DNA from: a virus
IMG/VR virus record: IMGVR_UViG_3300032315_001907
Span: 1 to 38,173 of that record
DNA: 38,173 nucleotides
Strand: one strand, 5' to 3'
The notes beneath the pieces were generated by a model. That model searched no databases and was not told the DNA's origin. It was given only the letters and a program-made list of their open reading frames with translations. The position numbers were made by a program, and so were the translations under genes. Position 1 is the stretch's first letter. Each line of letters begins with the position of its first letter. Shown piece by piece: positions 17,117 to 24,404 of this stretch.

Positions 17117-17380
17117 TTACCGTTTTACTACATGCAACTTTTCAAAATCTACTTCCATTTCGTTCCCCTCCCCTACCCTTAGCGCTTCGATCTCTGCCAT
17201 TTCCAGGGGTATGGTAATCACAATGCGTATCGGGAAAGAGGTTTCCTCCCCAGGCGTAGGTACTTTCAGAACAATCTCATCGCTGCCGTGCCACAGATGA
17301 ATGCGCTTCAATGCACTTTTCAGCGACGTCAGCTCCGGTGGGATGATCAGTTTCAAGGTTGGTTTATTGGTCTTTTCCAT
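17117..17380 (-). CDS. Small early protein, unknown (87 aa)
   Basis: The last gene of the early operon. It has a basic N-terminus and a strand-rich middle ('FPIRIVITIPLEMAEIEAL'), ending 'EVDFEKLHVVKR'. It overlaps the 89-aa gene by 17 nt and is followed 30 nt later by a strong terminator. No family is recognised; the beta-helix-beta pattern would suit a small regulator. Confidence 0.68.
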   Translation of the reverse strand: MEKTNKPTLKLIIPPELTSLKSALKRIHLWHGSDEIVLKVPTPGEETSFPIRIVITIPLEMAEIEALRVGEGNEMEVDFEKLHVVKR

Positions 17381-17633
17381 CGGTGGTATTTTCTAAGTCC
17401 TTCAATTTTACTTTGCCCCAATTTTTCGCCGGCAGCTCTATCCCTGACGGTATCACCGTTGAAGTATATTGCCCGCAAGCTATATCGCCGGCCAGGCTAC
17501 ATTCCTGGGCTCCCTCTACCACGATACGTCTTTTATCGCGATCCACAAGGTGCCAGCAGTAATGCGTGATGTTGTTGTGCAGCCATATCCCACGGGTAAG
17601 GTGGCAAGATCTTACAAAATCTTCAAAGCTCAT
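17364..17633 (-). CDS. Small early protein, Cys-containing, unknown (89 aa)
   Basis: It contains four cysteines (residues 10, 26, 45, 53 approximately), but without a clean CxxC pair, and the strand 'CWHLVDRDKRRIVVEG'. The start is preceded by CTTAATTTCT, the same motif found in the leaders of two other early genes. It lies 72 nt after the KOW-like gene; that gap has no visible feature beyond this motif and a short GGCC hairpin. Function unknown. Confidence 0.65.
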   Translation of the reverse strand: MSFEDFVRSCHLTRGIWLHNNITHYCWHLVDRDKRRIVVEGAQECSLAGDIACGQYTSTVIPSGIELPAKNWGKVKLKDLENTTDGKDQ

Positions 17634-17705
17634 ATTTTAGAAATTAAGATGAAGGCCAGCCGGCCAATAGTCATATCCATCAATCTTTTTACCACCCCGT
17701 TGATC

Positions 17706-17933
17706 CTAACGAGGTGCTTGTACGGCCCGCTGGGCAACAGTCATATCCTCACGCAGCAGCTCTTCCCAGCGTAAGTGAGTGCTGGATATCTCAATGCGCA
17801 CCAGGTAGCGGTAGTAAAACCGATAGGCATCTACAATCGGTTCCCGGTCAATGACCACGCCAGTGTGCCCGGTCCACGGGCCACGCACAATGGATACCCG
17901 TTGTTGGAGCCGCAAAAGGTTGGGCTGCTTCAT
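17706..17933 (-). CDS. Small KOW-like protein, possible transcription/translation factor (75 aa)
   Basis: Residues 11-30 read 'QRVSIVRGPWTGHTGVVIDR', which fits the KOW motif of NusG/RfaH and ribosomal proteins (hydrophobic, Gly-Pro, aromatic, Gly, x, x, Gly, hydrophobic). The rest is a short strand plus helix. It overlaps the 87-aa upstream gene by ATGA. KOW domains bind RNA or RNA polymerase partners, so an antitermination role is conceivable given the terminator arrays in this genome. A KOW-only protein of 75 aa lacks the NGN domain that binds polymerase. Confidence 0.62.
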   Translation of the reverse strand: MKQPNLLRLQQRVSIVRGPWTGHTGVVIDREPIVDAYRFYYRYLVRIEISSTHLRWEELLREDMTVAQRAVQAPR

Positions 17934-18193
17934 TTGTCAAAGTTTAGTTTGCCCTGCTTTTCCAGCATCGCACGCTGCGCCTGGGCTTTCAGGTACATAG
18001 TGATTTCTTCGATTTCCATGCCCTCAGACTCGATTGCATCCACAAAGAGCAGGACCGCTTCGAGGTTGTCTGAAACCCGTTTCATGTGGTTGGCGCTAAT
18101 CTCCCCTTTGGCAAGCATGAGGCTCATTTTTTGTCGGTAATCCCGCACTGCATAGGTCAGATTGGCCTGAACTGACTTCTTGGATAATGCCAT
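17930..18193 (-). CDS. Small helical early protein, unknown (87 aa)
   Basis: Nearly all-helical and charged ('NLEAVLLFVDAIESEGMEIEEITMYL' region, residues 43-68), with a basic N-terminus (SKKSVQANL). It is the first gene after the iteron region. Position next to a putative origin would suit a replication or DNA-binding accessory, but no motif proves it. It overlaps the KOW-like gene by ATGA. Confidence 0.66.
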   Translation of the reverse strand: MALSKKSVQANLTYAVRDYRQKMSLMLAKGEISANHMKRVSDNLEAVLLFVDAIESEGMEIEEITMYLKAQAQRAMLEKQGKLNFDK

Positions 18194-18212
18194 GATAAGA
18201 GCGGTTTGACAG

Positions 18213-18604
18213 AGAGTCCTTGTCCAATTCTGGTTTTTTAAGTGGACTTTTGGACTGCCTGGGTTAAATAATCTGATTATCAGGGTCTTATACAGTCCAA
18301 ACGGTTTGGACTGTTTGGACTGCTTTTTGGACTGTTTGGACTTTTGGACTGTTTTTATTGAAAATCGTCATAAATTGTTGATTTACAGGCAGTCCAAAAG
18401 TCCAAACGGCTTTTTTTCGGGTGGACTTTGTTATATGCTCATAAGTATTTGAAATACATACACTTACAAAAGGCAGTCCAAAAGTCCACTGCTTTTACCA
18501 AAATTTATAGTGGTCTCCTTTTCAAAAAAAGAAGAAAAAAATATATAATGTTTGGACTTGTTCGATTTTTGACACAAAATCAAACAAGTCCAAACATTAT
18601 ATAT
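18213..18604. other. Candidate replication origin: iteron-like GGACT cluster
   Basis: The 403-nt gap after the primase stop holds 9 copies of GGACT (18244, 18252, 18308, 18317, 18329, 18338, 18346, 18423, 18554) and 7 of AGTCC (18215, 18294, 18391, 18399, 18475, 18483, 18587). Twelve of these are the longer TTTGGACT/AGTCCAAA. One pair forms a perfect dyad (18293-18313). Chance predicts about one pentamer here. Interspersed AT-rich DNA and the adjacent primase-helicase favour an iteron origin; an operator array is the alternative. No ORF is supported. Confidence 0.7.
18541..18604 (-). terminator. Long palindrome/terminator at the primase stop codon
   Basis: A 22-bp perfect inverted repeat (18541-18562 with 18583-18604), one C/A mismatch, then six more pairs around the loop TGACAC. 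The primase stop TAA (18597-18599) is inside an arm. In minus RNA the stem is followed by seven T (plus-strand A at 18534-18540), as in a terminator. Each arm contains one TTTGGACT iteron. Confidence 0.8.
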
Positions 18605-21600
18605 CGGTGTTGCTGTCTATCTGACGCCACTGTATGGCGTTGGCGTCGAAGTTTTCATCGGCTACGATGAAGTACTCCTTGCCGTTGCTCTTGAGCCTCT
18701 CCCCTTTCGTGGTGGGGTTGAACTCCAACTTGGCATACTCGCAGTACCACTGTATCCTTTGCTTGATACTGCGGGCATCAATGTACTTCCGGTCGTTGGG
18801 GTACGTCTCGAGGTACTTCTCGGTGAGGAATACCTTGTTGACCTTCTGGTTCAAGAATATCCCGTTGGGTTGTGCATCGGCTTTCAAAGCGGTATCGAAT
18901 ACGATGCTCGCCCAGTCCAGGAAGTTCTCCCCCATCAACTGACGCAGCTTGCGCCGGTGCAGCTCCTCGGATACGCTGCCGAACGACAGGCCGTAGCGCA
19001 GGTAGTGCTGGATGCAGGTAGCCATCCAGTTGTAGAAGAGGTTCCACTGCTTGTAATCCCAGTCGTAGAAAAGCTGGTGCCCGAAATGGTCAGCCACCGT
19101 TCTGTGGGAGTTGAAAAAGTCGGAGAAGCTGATCTGGTATTGCCTGCGCGAGAAGCTGTTCCCGTCCCCGTTGAGGGCGTGGTTCGTGATGATAATGAAC
19201 TTGGGCGGGTCCACCGTGAATTGTGGTTGCCCTTTCTTGTTCACGGTCACGGCGGTAGTGATCTGGCTGAACAAGAACTCAAAGTTGAAGTTCACCCGCA
19301 CGTCGTCGAAAAGTATCGCGCCCGTGCGCTCATCCACGCCCTCGTAAAGGAAGCTGTCATCTTCCAGGTTCTTCTTTTTGCCGTCAATGATGGCGACCGG
19401 AAAGAGATGCTGGAACTGTTTCCCCCAGATAGACTTCCCGGTGCCGCCCTGGGACTTCCCTACTTCGCTCTCGATACCATCCATGGCCACGACGGCTTTC
19501 ATCATACCATAGTCGCGGTAGTCGTGGGCGACGTACCCAGTGGCCAGCATTTTGCAGAGCATTCCGTGCCATAGCTCCTGCGTCTCTGCCGGGGTGTAAG
19601 GCTTTGGGTTCTGCATGGGAACCCACCACTTGCGCCCTTCATCCTCTACCAGCACGTATTGCTTCTGCCAGTGGAAGTCAGAGGTGCAAAGGAAGAAGTC
19701 GAGCATGTTGCATTCCCGAGCTTTCTCGTGAAAGCTCACCTGCCAGGCGTCGTTCTGGCGCTCGAAGTTACAAAGGGGCCCGATCAGCTCGGGCTCAAAG
19801 GCTATCATGCCTTTTTCCCAGACGTGCGCCGGCAGCTCGCTGAGGGGTCCTGATGTGATGCTGTCTTTTGTTATCTTCCAGTATCCGTTCTGGAAGTATA
19901 AGTACATCGCGTCCTTGTGGCTCTTGTTGAACTCTACCCTCCGGATGGGCAGGGAGGAAAGGTTGTCGGGACCCAGGTACTGCTTAGCCCCCCGGTGCAG
20001 GACCTCCAGCACATCGCGCTCCCCTATTTCCCGGGTGAAGTCTATGACGTAGCGGCGTACATTCTGCGGAGTGGTCTCGTACACGACCTTGTCCTGGATG
20101 TGTACGAATCGGAACGCGTTTTTGCTGTACTCATACAGCCCAAAGCCCCGGTTGTAGAGGAACTGCAACGCGTTTTCGTACAAGTACGTGATGCGCTCCA
20201 TCGGCTTGCCCGACTTGTCTTCCCACTTCTCTATCTTCCAGAATTGCTCATGCGGCAGGATCGGTTGCGCCAGCTCGAACTCGTCGCTTTCCGTGTTGTA
20301 GCGGCGCTGTATGTTGTCTATCTGGAACTCGCGCAAGCTCTTGAGCTTTTCCCGGTGGCGCTCCAGGAAGGCCGGCGTGGAATGAAGCGCCCAGTACTCC
20401 TTGAGCTTATAGGAGCTCATCTCTGTGATGTCGTGACACATCACGTGTTGCCCCTTCCCTTCCCGATCTATCATGGCCGAGTTGAAATCAGCGACCAGGG
20501 CTTGTTCTTGCTCCTCGGTCTGGAACTGGTACACGATTAGGTCATCAATGCCCTTGTACATTGCCTCCTGGTGGTAGGCGAAGTAGATGCGCAGGTCAAT
20601 GCCTACATTGTGGTAGCCGTAGAAGTAGTCCCGGAACTTGAGCACCGCTTTGAAGAAGGTCTTTGGCCGGAGGTCCACCGGCTTGTTGCCTTTCATGCTT
20701 ATTTCCTGCCAATCGGCGTCGAGGACGAACACAACCCTCTTGACCTTGCAGCGCTGCACGATCAGCTCGAGCTGGTGAGGCATGGAGCCGCCCGCGCTCC
20801 AGTTGTGTATGCCCATAATGCCTACGGCTGGCAGACCGGTAAGGCAAAGTTTGTCGGCCTTCTTTTCGCCCTCCGTTATGTAGAGGGTATCAAATTCCTG
20901 GTGTTGCTTCCATGCGGAGATTATCCAGTTGGGAATCCAAAGGTGGGACCCACTCCCCTTGGGCGACTGGTACTTTATATCGTTGCCGGCTTTGTCGCGG
21001 TGGTTGGCCGGGTTGCTCCAGCGCACACGGATAAGGGGCTTTGCAGTGCCCCGGTCGTTGATGTACTTCATCGTGGACCCATCGAGGTCCACGTAGTGCA
21101 ACACCATATCATCGCCCGGCTGTACCGACCAGGACTGATCTATAGTGCCTGCCTGGTAGCGGTCCACCTGTACGGAGGTGGAATCGTCTTCGGCCAGGTA
21201 TATTTTTTGGTAAGAGTCGGATATGCCTGAAAGGCGGAGCTGCATGTCGCGGAAGCTCTCCTTGCCCTTTCTCTGCGGTTGGCTTGCCTGAGCCTGGGTA
21301 GCCTGGCGGCTAATGTCTATGCTATATTTATCTGCGATGTATACCAGGGCTTCCTTGTAGGTCTTCCCCTCGATATTAGTCAGATAAGCGATTGCATCCG
21401 TGGCGTACTTGGAGCAGGCGAAGCACTTGACGATCTTCTTGCTGGGCGTCCAGGTCAGTTTCTTGGATCCGCAGTGGTGGCACTCCCCTATCTGGGATAC
21501 GCCTTGCGGTTTGAGATCGGTGAAGTCCTTCAAGACCGACTCCAGAACAGCACCCTGTGCTGCCTGGGCCTTGATGGCATCCACTATTTCTGGGTCAATG

Positions 21601-21617
21601 TAGTGTGCATCTATCAT
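18597..21617 (-). CDS. Primase-helicase with zinc finger, Toprim and SF3-like ATPase (1006 aa)
   Basis: This is the replication initiator of the phage. The N-terminus has a CHC2-type zinc-binding site (C46-x2-C49 ... C65-x2-C68). A Toprim-like domain shows 'YITEGEKKADK' (residues 246-256) and 'VFVLDADW' (296-303), the catalytic Glu and Asp-x-Asp. The C-terminal ATPase has Walker A GGTGKS (724-729), Walker B 'ILFDDV' (768-773) and the sensor-like 'FIIITNHAL'. This fits the D5/phage primase-helicase group. I see no DNA polymerase, so host polymerase is presumably used. A TGTCCTTT-type element lies 49 nt upstream, and the iteron cluster follows the stop. Confidence 0.92.
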   Translation of the reverse strand: MIDAHYIDPEIVDAIKAQAAQGAVLESVLKDFTDLKPQGVSQIGECHHCGSKKLTWTPSKKIVKCFACSKYATDAIAYLTNIEGKTYKEALVYIADKYSIDISRQATQAQASQPQRKGKESFRDMQLRLSGISDSYQKIYLAEDDSTSVQVDRYQAGTIDQSWSVQPGDDMVLHYVDLDGSTMKYINDRGTAKPLIRVRWSNPANHRDKAGNDIKYQSPKGSGSHLWIPNWIISAWKQHQEFDTLYITEGEKKADKLCLTGLPAVGIMGIHNWSAGGSMPHQLELIVQRCKVKRVVFVLDADWQEISMKGNKPVDLRPKTFFKAVLKFRDYFYGYHNVGIDLRIYFAYHQEAMYKGIDDLIVYQFQTEEQEQALVADFNSAMIDREGKGQHVMCHDITEMSSYKLKEYWALHSTPAFLERHREKLKSLREFQIDNIQRRYNTESDEFELAQPILPHEQFWKIEKWEDKSGKPMERITYLYENALQFLYNRGFGLYEYSKNAFRFVHIQDKVVYETTPQNVRRYVIDFTREIGERDVLEVLHRGAKQYLGPDNLSSLPIRRVEFNKSHKDAMYLYFQNGYWKITKDSITSGPLSELPAHVWEKGMIAFEPELIGPLCNFERQNDAWQVSFHEKARECNMLDFFLCTSDFHWQKQYVLVEDEGRKWWVPMQNPKPYTPAETQELWHGMLCKMLATGYVAHDYRDYGMMKAVVAMDGIESEVGKSQGGTGKSIWGKQFQHLFPVAIIDGKKKNLEDDSFLYEGVDERTGAILFDDVRVNFNFEFLFSQITTAVTVNKKGQPQFTVDPPKFIIITNHALNGDGNSFSRRQYQISFSDFFNSHRTVADHFGHQLFYDWDYKQWNLFYNWMATCIQHYLRYGLSFGSVSEELHRRKLRQLMGENFLDWASIVFDTALKADAQPNGIFLNQKVNKVFLTEKYLETYPNDRKYIDARSIKQRIQWYCEYAKLEFNPTTKGERLKSNGKEYFIVADENFDANAIQWRQIDSNTDI

Positions 21618-21637
21618 GGATTGTGGCAGTTAGACGG

Positions 21638-21673
21638 TAAAAGTTGCCCGTTTTGATAGCAGTGCAAAGGACA
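21638..21673 (-). promoter_or_regulatory. TGTCCTTT-type promoter-like element upstream of the primase
   Basis: Minus-strand TGTCCTTT (21666-21673) is followed after 19-20 nt by CAACTTTT/AACTTTTA (21638-21646), almost the same box as upstream of the 185-aa tail gene. An 8-bp inverted repeat TTGATAGC/GCTATCAA (21653-21660 with 21676-21683) encloses the TGTCCTTT box, suggesting a regulator site. Confidence 0.5.
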
Positions 21674-21729
21674 CCGCTATCAATTCGGTCAGTAAAAGCA
21701 TATTCAAAAATGGATGGAATGGTCGAGCC

Positions 21730-21825
21730 TTATCGGCGGCGGCGTTTTGGGGGGGAGCTGTCACCCCACCACAATACCAGGAGTGGGATGACAGCTAATA
21801 CGAGCATCACGAGCTGGGCGTTCAT
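21730..21825 (-). CDS. 31-aa membrane peptide
   Basis: This ORF was found by reading the gap upstream of the primase. ATG at 21825 overlaps the stop of the 408-aa membrane protein as ATGA. The peptide is MNAQ, a hydrophobic segment 'LVMLVLAVIPLLVLWW' (residues 5-20), then GDSSPP and a KRRRR tail, ideal for one N-out/C-in membrane helix. The coupling to a membrane-protein gene argues that it is real, perhaps a partner subunit. No family is known to me. Confidence 0.62.
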   Translation of the reverse strand: MNAQLVMLVLAVIPLLVLWWGDSSPPKRRRR

Positions 21826-23048
21826 GACCTGCTATTGATCTCCTTTTCTACTTCTTCAATCTGCTTGTCAAGCTCCGCCATGCGTTTCAGGTTTGTTTCG
21901 GCGTATCCTTCATTGCCTCGCAATTTCGCAGCCCATGCGGCGCGATTAGCCTTGAGGCTTTTCTTTGCCAGTTCAAGATACTTGACGTCCAAATTCGTGC
22001 GGTTGACACCAGTTGCTACTTGGTTTTCAGTGTCTTCTCCGTATATCTGCGGGGTGTCAATCTCTACGGGGCGCTCGGGGCGGTTAAAGCCGATCTTGCG
22101 GCGTTCTTCTCCTTGGTTCAGGCTTGGCGTAGTCAGTGTGGTAGGCTGCTGTTGCTGGGCGGCCAGTGTGCGTAGCAAGGTAATAATGTCTTCGTCTTTG
22201 CCCGGAGCCGGGGTAGGGGTGGCGGTGGATACTATTTGCAGCCCGCCTTTGTGCACCTGTTTTTTGATCCCGTCGTCATAGACGCCTATGAAGATGAGGC
22301 AAAACAGACAGATCGCCTCGCCCAGGCCGGCAAAGCCCATGGCGTAGCTACTGTTTTCCTGTGTGTCGGAGACCCAGGTGGTTTTCATCTCATCGTTGTT
22401 GGCCCTCGCCCGTGCGAGCTCTGTGTCGCGTGCGGCTATGATCTGATCTATCTGCCGTTGTTCGGCACGGATCATGCGGCGGGCATCCACCGTAATAGTG
22501 CCCTTCCACTTAATTTCAGCATACTGCTTGATGTTCTCCCGGTGGGGGAGCAGCTCCTGGTCATACCTGGCGATGATGGCGCTTTCATCCAGGTAGCCTA
22601 CCTCACTGGTCACGGGCTTGACCGTCTTGCGAAAGTAATCGTTCATGACGCCGGCACCGTTCACGCTCAGCATCACGCTGAACGTCATGATGGCCAGGAA
22701 GCCGAGGGTCTTGACCGTGAACGCTGCCAGGGCGGCACCACCCTCAGAGAAGGGGTTGGCCTGGAGGTCGTCCACGGTTCCCTTACCGAGGAAGTACTTG
22801 AGGCTCTCGATCATGATGACGAGAATCAAGGTAATTGCCATTGGCACCCAGCCCTCCCCGAGCATGGCACGCGCTCGGATGAGGATGTGCCCGCCCTCCG
22901 TCACAGCGGAGAATACCGCCGAGAGAGGGTAGAGCACAAAGGCGACCACCACCCATAACCAGTAGTTGCGGGCGATGAAGGAAGTGGCATGTGCCGCCTT
23001 GCGGTTGGCACGTTCCATCTCCTGCTGTTGAATTTTTTCCATGTTCAT
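21822..23048 (-). CDS. Four-TM membrane protein of the replication module (408 aa)
   Basis: TM segments lie at about residues 29-50, 66-87, 105-130 and 234-257. Between TM3 and TM4 is a charged helical domain (about 135-230), and after TM4 a Pro/Gln-rich linker (about 270-330) and a C-terminal coiled coil ('NLKRMAELDKQIEEVEKEIN'). It has no signal peptide and no catalytic motif. It lies directly upstream of the primase and could anchor the replication complex to the membrane or act in superinfection control; both are inference. A structured leader (23074-23133) precedes it. Confidence 0.78.
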   Translation of the reverse strand: MNMEKIQQQEMERANRKAAHATSFIARNYWLWVVVAFVLYPLSAVFSAVTEGGHILIRARAMLGEGWVPMAITLILVIMIESLKYFLGKGTVDDLQANPFSEGGAALAAFTVKTLGFLAIMTFSVMLSVNGAGVMNDYFRKTVKPVTSEVGYLDESAIIARYDQELLPHRENIKQYAEIKWKGTITVDARRMIRAEQRQIDQIIAARDTELARARANNDEMKTTWVSDTQENSSYAMGFAGLGEAICLFCLIFIGVYDDGIKKQVHKGGLQIVSTATPTPAPGKDEDIITLLRTLAAQQQQPTTLTTPSLNQGEERRKIGFNRPERPVEIDTPQIYGEDTENQVATGVNRTNLDVKYLELAKKSLKANRAAWAAKLRGNEGYAETNLKRMAELDKQIEEVEKEINSRS

Positions 23049-23073
23049 ACTGAAAATGTTTGTAGTTTTGAAG

Positions 23074-23133
23074 TTCAGAAATTAAGAATAGGAGCTCGCC
23101 GGGCTATTGCCCAGCGGGCTCTTTTTTTTTCGG
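23074..23133 (-). promoter_or_regulatory. Structured 5' leader of the membrane-protein gene (copy 1)
   Basis: In minus RNA: CCG followed by nine A (23122-23133), a 13-bp imperfect stem-loop (23092-23121), then ATTCTTAATTTCTGAA (23074-23089). The same arrangement occurs at 24057-24131. On the plus strand it looks like an intrinsic terminator with nine T, although no plus-strand gene is nearby. Confidence 0.6.
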
Positions 23134-23138
23134 CAAGG

Positions 23139-23420
23139 TCAGGAGGCGCCTTCGTTTTGGACGTTGTCCATGAGCCAGTCTATGAGATCTGTTTTGGTGG
23201 GGAATACCTCTGTAGCCGCTATAGTCTTAATCACATCTGACTCATCTTCGGATTCGGGGCGGTATAAAAAGTGGTATAAAAAGTGTACCGGGGCATCGAG
23301 GTAAAGAACGATATCTACCTTGATGATCATGACCCTGTGAATCAATCCCTCCATGATGGTATATACCATCTGGCCGGGTAGGAAATCCGGTACAAGCTCC
23401 GGCATTTGAATTGGTTCCAT
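23139..23420 (-). CDS. Small early protein, unknown (93 aa)
   Basis: The N-terminal half is strand-rich and hydrophobic ('MVYTIMEGLIHRVMIIKVDI'), followed by 'VFPTKTDLIDWLMDNV' near the C-terminus. The 'F-PG--VY' start and 'VF-TK--L--WL' end resemble small phage/plasmid proteins of unknown function that I have seen before. It is separated by 6 nt from the 150-aa gene, and the leader element follows its stop. No function can be assigned. Confidence 0.68.
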   Translation of the reverse strand: MEPIQMPELVPDFLPGQMVYTIMEGLIHRVMIIKVDIVLYLDAPVHFLYHFLYRPESEDESDVIKTIAATEVFPTKTDLIDWLMDNVQNEGAS

Positions 23421-23426
23421 CTGTTT

Positions 23427-23879
23427 CTATTTTGGAAATTGTTGATTGATTTTGATCCACAGGTTGATGAGCTGCCGATGCGCGGCAATCCTTGTATTCC
23501 AAGCCTGCACAGGGATGTTGTTGTCTATCTCCTGCTTCATGGCACGGATCATGTTGAGGGCTAATTGCTTCTCTGAGGTTACGATGTAATCCTCGTCTAA
23601 AAGATCTGCGAATATGTCGACATGCGTTGGCTTGCTGGCGATGCCCTGGAGATAGCCGTTGAGATACGCCTGCCAGTAGGGGAGGTCGTGGGTAGCCTGG
23701 TCAATGTCCTCTGCCTTATAGGCATGGAGGCATTTGCCATTCTCCCCGTTTTCGTGATACGTGTGGATGCCTACCAGGCCAGATTCCACACCCACATTTA
23801 GCTCTACCAAACACCCGTTGTTGTCGCCGTACACGCCCAGCTCAGCGGCGTAAGGGCCTACTTTTTGTTGTTCGCTCAT
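23427..23879 (-). CDS. Early protein, unknown (150 aa)
   Basis: A soluble acidic protein. It has strand-rich N-terminal sequence ('GCLVELNVGVESGLVGIHTY') and a helical C-terminus ('WNTRIAAHRQLINLWIKINQ'). The ATG overlaps the stop of the upstream 60-aa gene as ATGA. No family or catalytic motif is recognised; an anti-host or regulatory role is typical for genes in this position, but nothing shows it here. Confidence 0.7.
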   Translation of the reverse strand: MSEQQKVGPYAAELGVYGDNNGCLVELNVGVESGLVGIHTYHENGENGKCLHAYKAEDIDQATHDLPYWQAYLNGYLQGIASKPTHVDIFADLLDEDYIVTSEKQLALNMIRAMKQEIDNNIPVQAWNTRIAAHRQLINLWIKINQQFPK

Positions 23880-24058
23880 TTCTTTACCGCGTTGATTGTT
23901 ACCGAATCAGGTTTTTGCGTCGTAACCGTAACCGGCCAGGGGTGCTTGAGAGAGCGCACCACGATCACGGCCACTGGGGCCAACGGCGGTTCCGGTTGAC
24001 AGGGAGAGGATAGGGGGCATAGCCCCAGGAGTAAAAACAGCAAAGCATTTTTCATCAT
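23876..24058 (-). CDS. Small exported or lipoprotein-like protein (60 aa)
   Basis: MMKN is followed by a hydrophobic stretch (residues 5-13) and 'CPLSSPCQPEPPLAP'. Two cysteines (14, 20) lie near a possible lipobox, but neither context is canonical, so lipid attachment is uncertain. The rest is a short Pro/Val-rich sequence. It is the first gene after the terminator array and overlaps the next gene by ATGA. Unknown role; a surface-exclusion peptide is one possibility. Confidence 0.6.
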   Translation of the reverse strand: MMKNALLFLLLGLCPLSSPCQPEPPLAPVAVIVVRSLKHPWPVTVTTQKPDSVTINAVKK

Positions 24059-24131
24059 TCAGAAATTAAGGATCAAAGAACCCCGACGTGGCCGCTCAGT
24101 AGCGTGCCCAGAAGTCGGATTTTTTTTTCGG
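24057..24131 (-). promoter_or_regulatory. Structured 5' leader of the early genes (copy 2)
   Basis: Minus RNA reads CCG plus nine A (24120-24131), a long branched stem (CCGAC 24083-24087 paired with GTCGG 24114-24118, with an inner CGCT/AGCG hairpin), then GATCCTTAATTTCTGAA up to the ATG at 24058. Its layout matches 23074-23133. On the plus strand it would act as a terminator. Confidence 0.55.
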
Positions 24132-24142
24132 TTTGGGAAAAG

Positions 24143-24379
24143 GCCCCCAGCTCTTTTGCCGGGGGCTGCATACGTATGATGATCGTAAAACCCAATCTTG
24201 GAAAAATGCCCCCGGCACGGAGCCAGGGGCTATACATAGAATAAAGTATGAATACAAGCTTCGAAAATGCCCCCGGGGAAAACATCATGCACTCAAAAAA
24301 ACCCCGGGGGCCAACAACAAATACTATGAAGAAAAAGAAAGCTACTTGGAAAATGGTCGTCCGGCATACCCGGACGACC
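24143..24379 (-). terminator. Array of four terminator-like hairpins between Cro-like gene and early genes
   Basis: Four stems occur in series: 24355-24379 (10 bp), 24269-24311 (10 bp, 23-nt loop), 24208-24230 (9 bp) and 24143-24166 (9 bp). In minus RNA each is followed by ATTTTC, ATTTTC, ATTTTTCC or CTTTTCC. In the last two, one pair is G-U in minus RNA but A-C in plus RNA, so the minus RNA is the selected strand. The 346-nt gap holds no supported gene; the 110-aa ORF through it is rejected. Confidence 0.78.
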
Positions 24380-24404
24380 GGGACCTCTCTCATGAAGAAA
24401 TACA

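Noticed and set aside
18213-18600. CRISPR or tRNA array in the GGACT region
   Set aside because: Repeats are only 5-9 bp, in both orientations and irregularly spaced; no spacer unit or cloverleaf.
18759-19574. 271-aa plus-strand ORF (and 20571-21230) antisense to the primase
   Set aside because: Mirror ORFs of a long real gene with clear domains; their sequences are low-complexity and explained by codon bias.
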